DNA of 6,155 nucleotides from Bacillota bacterium. GTDB lineage: Bacteria > Bacillota > Dethiobacteria > DTU022. The position numbers and the translations under genes are program-made. This document shows, in pieces, positions 6,078 to 6,155 of the stretch (the first letter of the stretch is position 1; the number at the start of each line of letters is the position of its first letter). The stretch spans positions 1-6,155 of the forward strand of contig JAAYGO010000089.1 in assembly GCA_012727685.1 (NCBI GenBank), read 5' to 3'. The notes below the pieces were generated by a model. The model saw only the letters and a program-made list of their open reading frames with translations. It had not been told where the DNA came from and did not search any database.

Positions 6078-6120
6078 TATTGATCTTCAAAGATCAGGCG
6101 CTATTGACCTTCAAGATCAG
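6078..6120. promoter_or_regulatory. Two tandem palindromes, probable operator, before the CofE-like gene
   Basis: The copies are TATTGATCTTCAAAGATCAG (6078-6097) and TATTGACCTTCAAGATCAG (6102-6120), 24 bases apart start to start. The first contains a perfect inverted repeat TGATCTT-CA-AAGATCA (6081-6096). The second contains the same with one mismatch and a one-base centre (6105-6119). A near-identical palindrome repeated in a leader is typical of paired repressor or activator sites, though in RNA they could also form two hairpins. The cognate regulator is not in the window. Confidence 0.6.
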
Positions 6121-6145
6121 TTTCCAGGGAAAAGTCCCGGTTAAT

Positions 6146-6154
6146 AATATACCA
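6146..6154 (-). promoter_or_regulatory. Possible extended -10 promoter of the CofE-like gene at the window edge
   Basis: On the minus strand TGG precedes TATATT (6146-6151), a plausible extended -10; any -35 would lie beyond the window. Transcription would start near 6139, giving a leader of about 80 bases that contains both palindromes, so a bound protein would act as a roadblock downstream of the start. A small imperfect hairpin (CCAGGGA/TCCCGG, 6124-6140) sits at the proposed start. Confidence 0.35.
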
Positions 6155-6155
6155 C

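Noticed and set aside
6078..6120. Start of a CRISPR array
   Set aside because: There are only two short palindromic units with a 4-base gap, no spacer-sized interval and a gene leader context.

Overview
The window looks like ordinary chromosome from a GC-rich, spore-forming-type Firmicute (Clostridia or Peptococcia-like). This is inferred from the set of protein families (LytR-CpsA-Psr, VanZ-like, an S1C lipoprotein protease, a CofE-like protein), from strong GGAGG-type ribosome binding sites, from consensus TATAAT promoter elements, and from a candidate sigma-H-type promoter. No rRNA, tRNA, CRISPR array, insertion sequence or phage gene is visible. Most genes concern the cell envelope.

Layout: positions 1-1820 hold a two-gene minus-strand unit. 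A LytR-CpsA-Psr cell-wall glycopolymer transferase comes first, followed, with stop and start codons sharing one base, by an unrecognised multi-pass membrane protein that runs off the left edge. The leader (1821-2066) carries a sigma-H-like promoter and a T10 tract for this unit, plus the terminator of the next gene upstream. Positions 2067-3350 (minus) encode a secreted lipoprotein serine protease of the HtrA/DegP type whose C-terminus has two tandem copies of a beta-rich repeat instead of a recognisable PDZ domain. Positions 3460-3897 (minus) encode a small VanZ-like membrane protein.

Positions 3898-4101 are a divergent promoter region. It has a TATAAT element firing left into the vanZ-like gene and an extended -10 promoter firing right into a monocistronic lipoprotein gene of unknown function (4102-4755), which ends in a good intrinsic terminator (4783-4812). 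The convergent gene at 4892-6058 (minus) encodes an enlarged CofE/F420-0:glutamate ligase family protein. Its leader (6061-6155) holds two closely spaced copies of a palindrome that look like operator sites, downstream of a possible promoter at the window edge.

How the parts relate: the LCP protein, its coupled membrane partner, the VanZ-like protein and the two lipoproteins all act at or outside the membrane, and three of them are on the same strand in succession. Only the LCP/membrane-protein pair is clearly co-transcribed. The CofE-like gene appears to be separately regulated. I found no convincing evidence of a wholly new system. The most interesting points are the duplicated C-terminal module of the protease, the tandem palindromes before the CofE-like gene, and the possible sigma-H control of the LCP unit.
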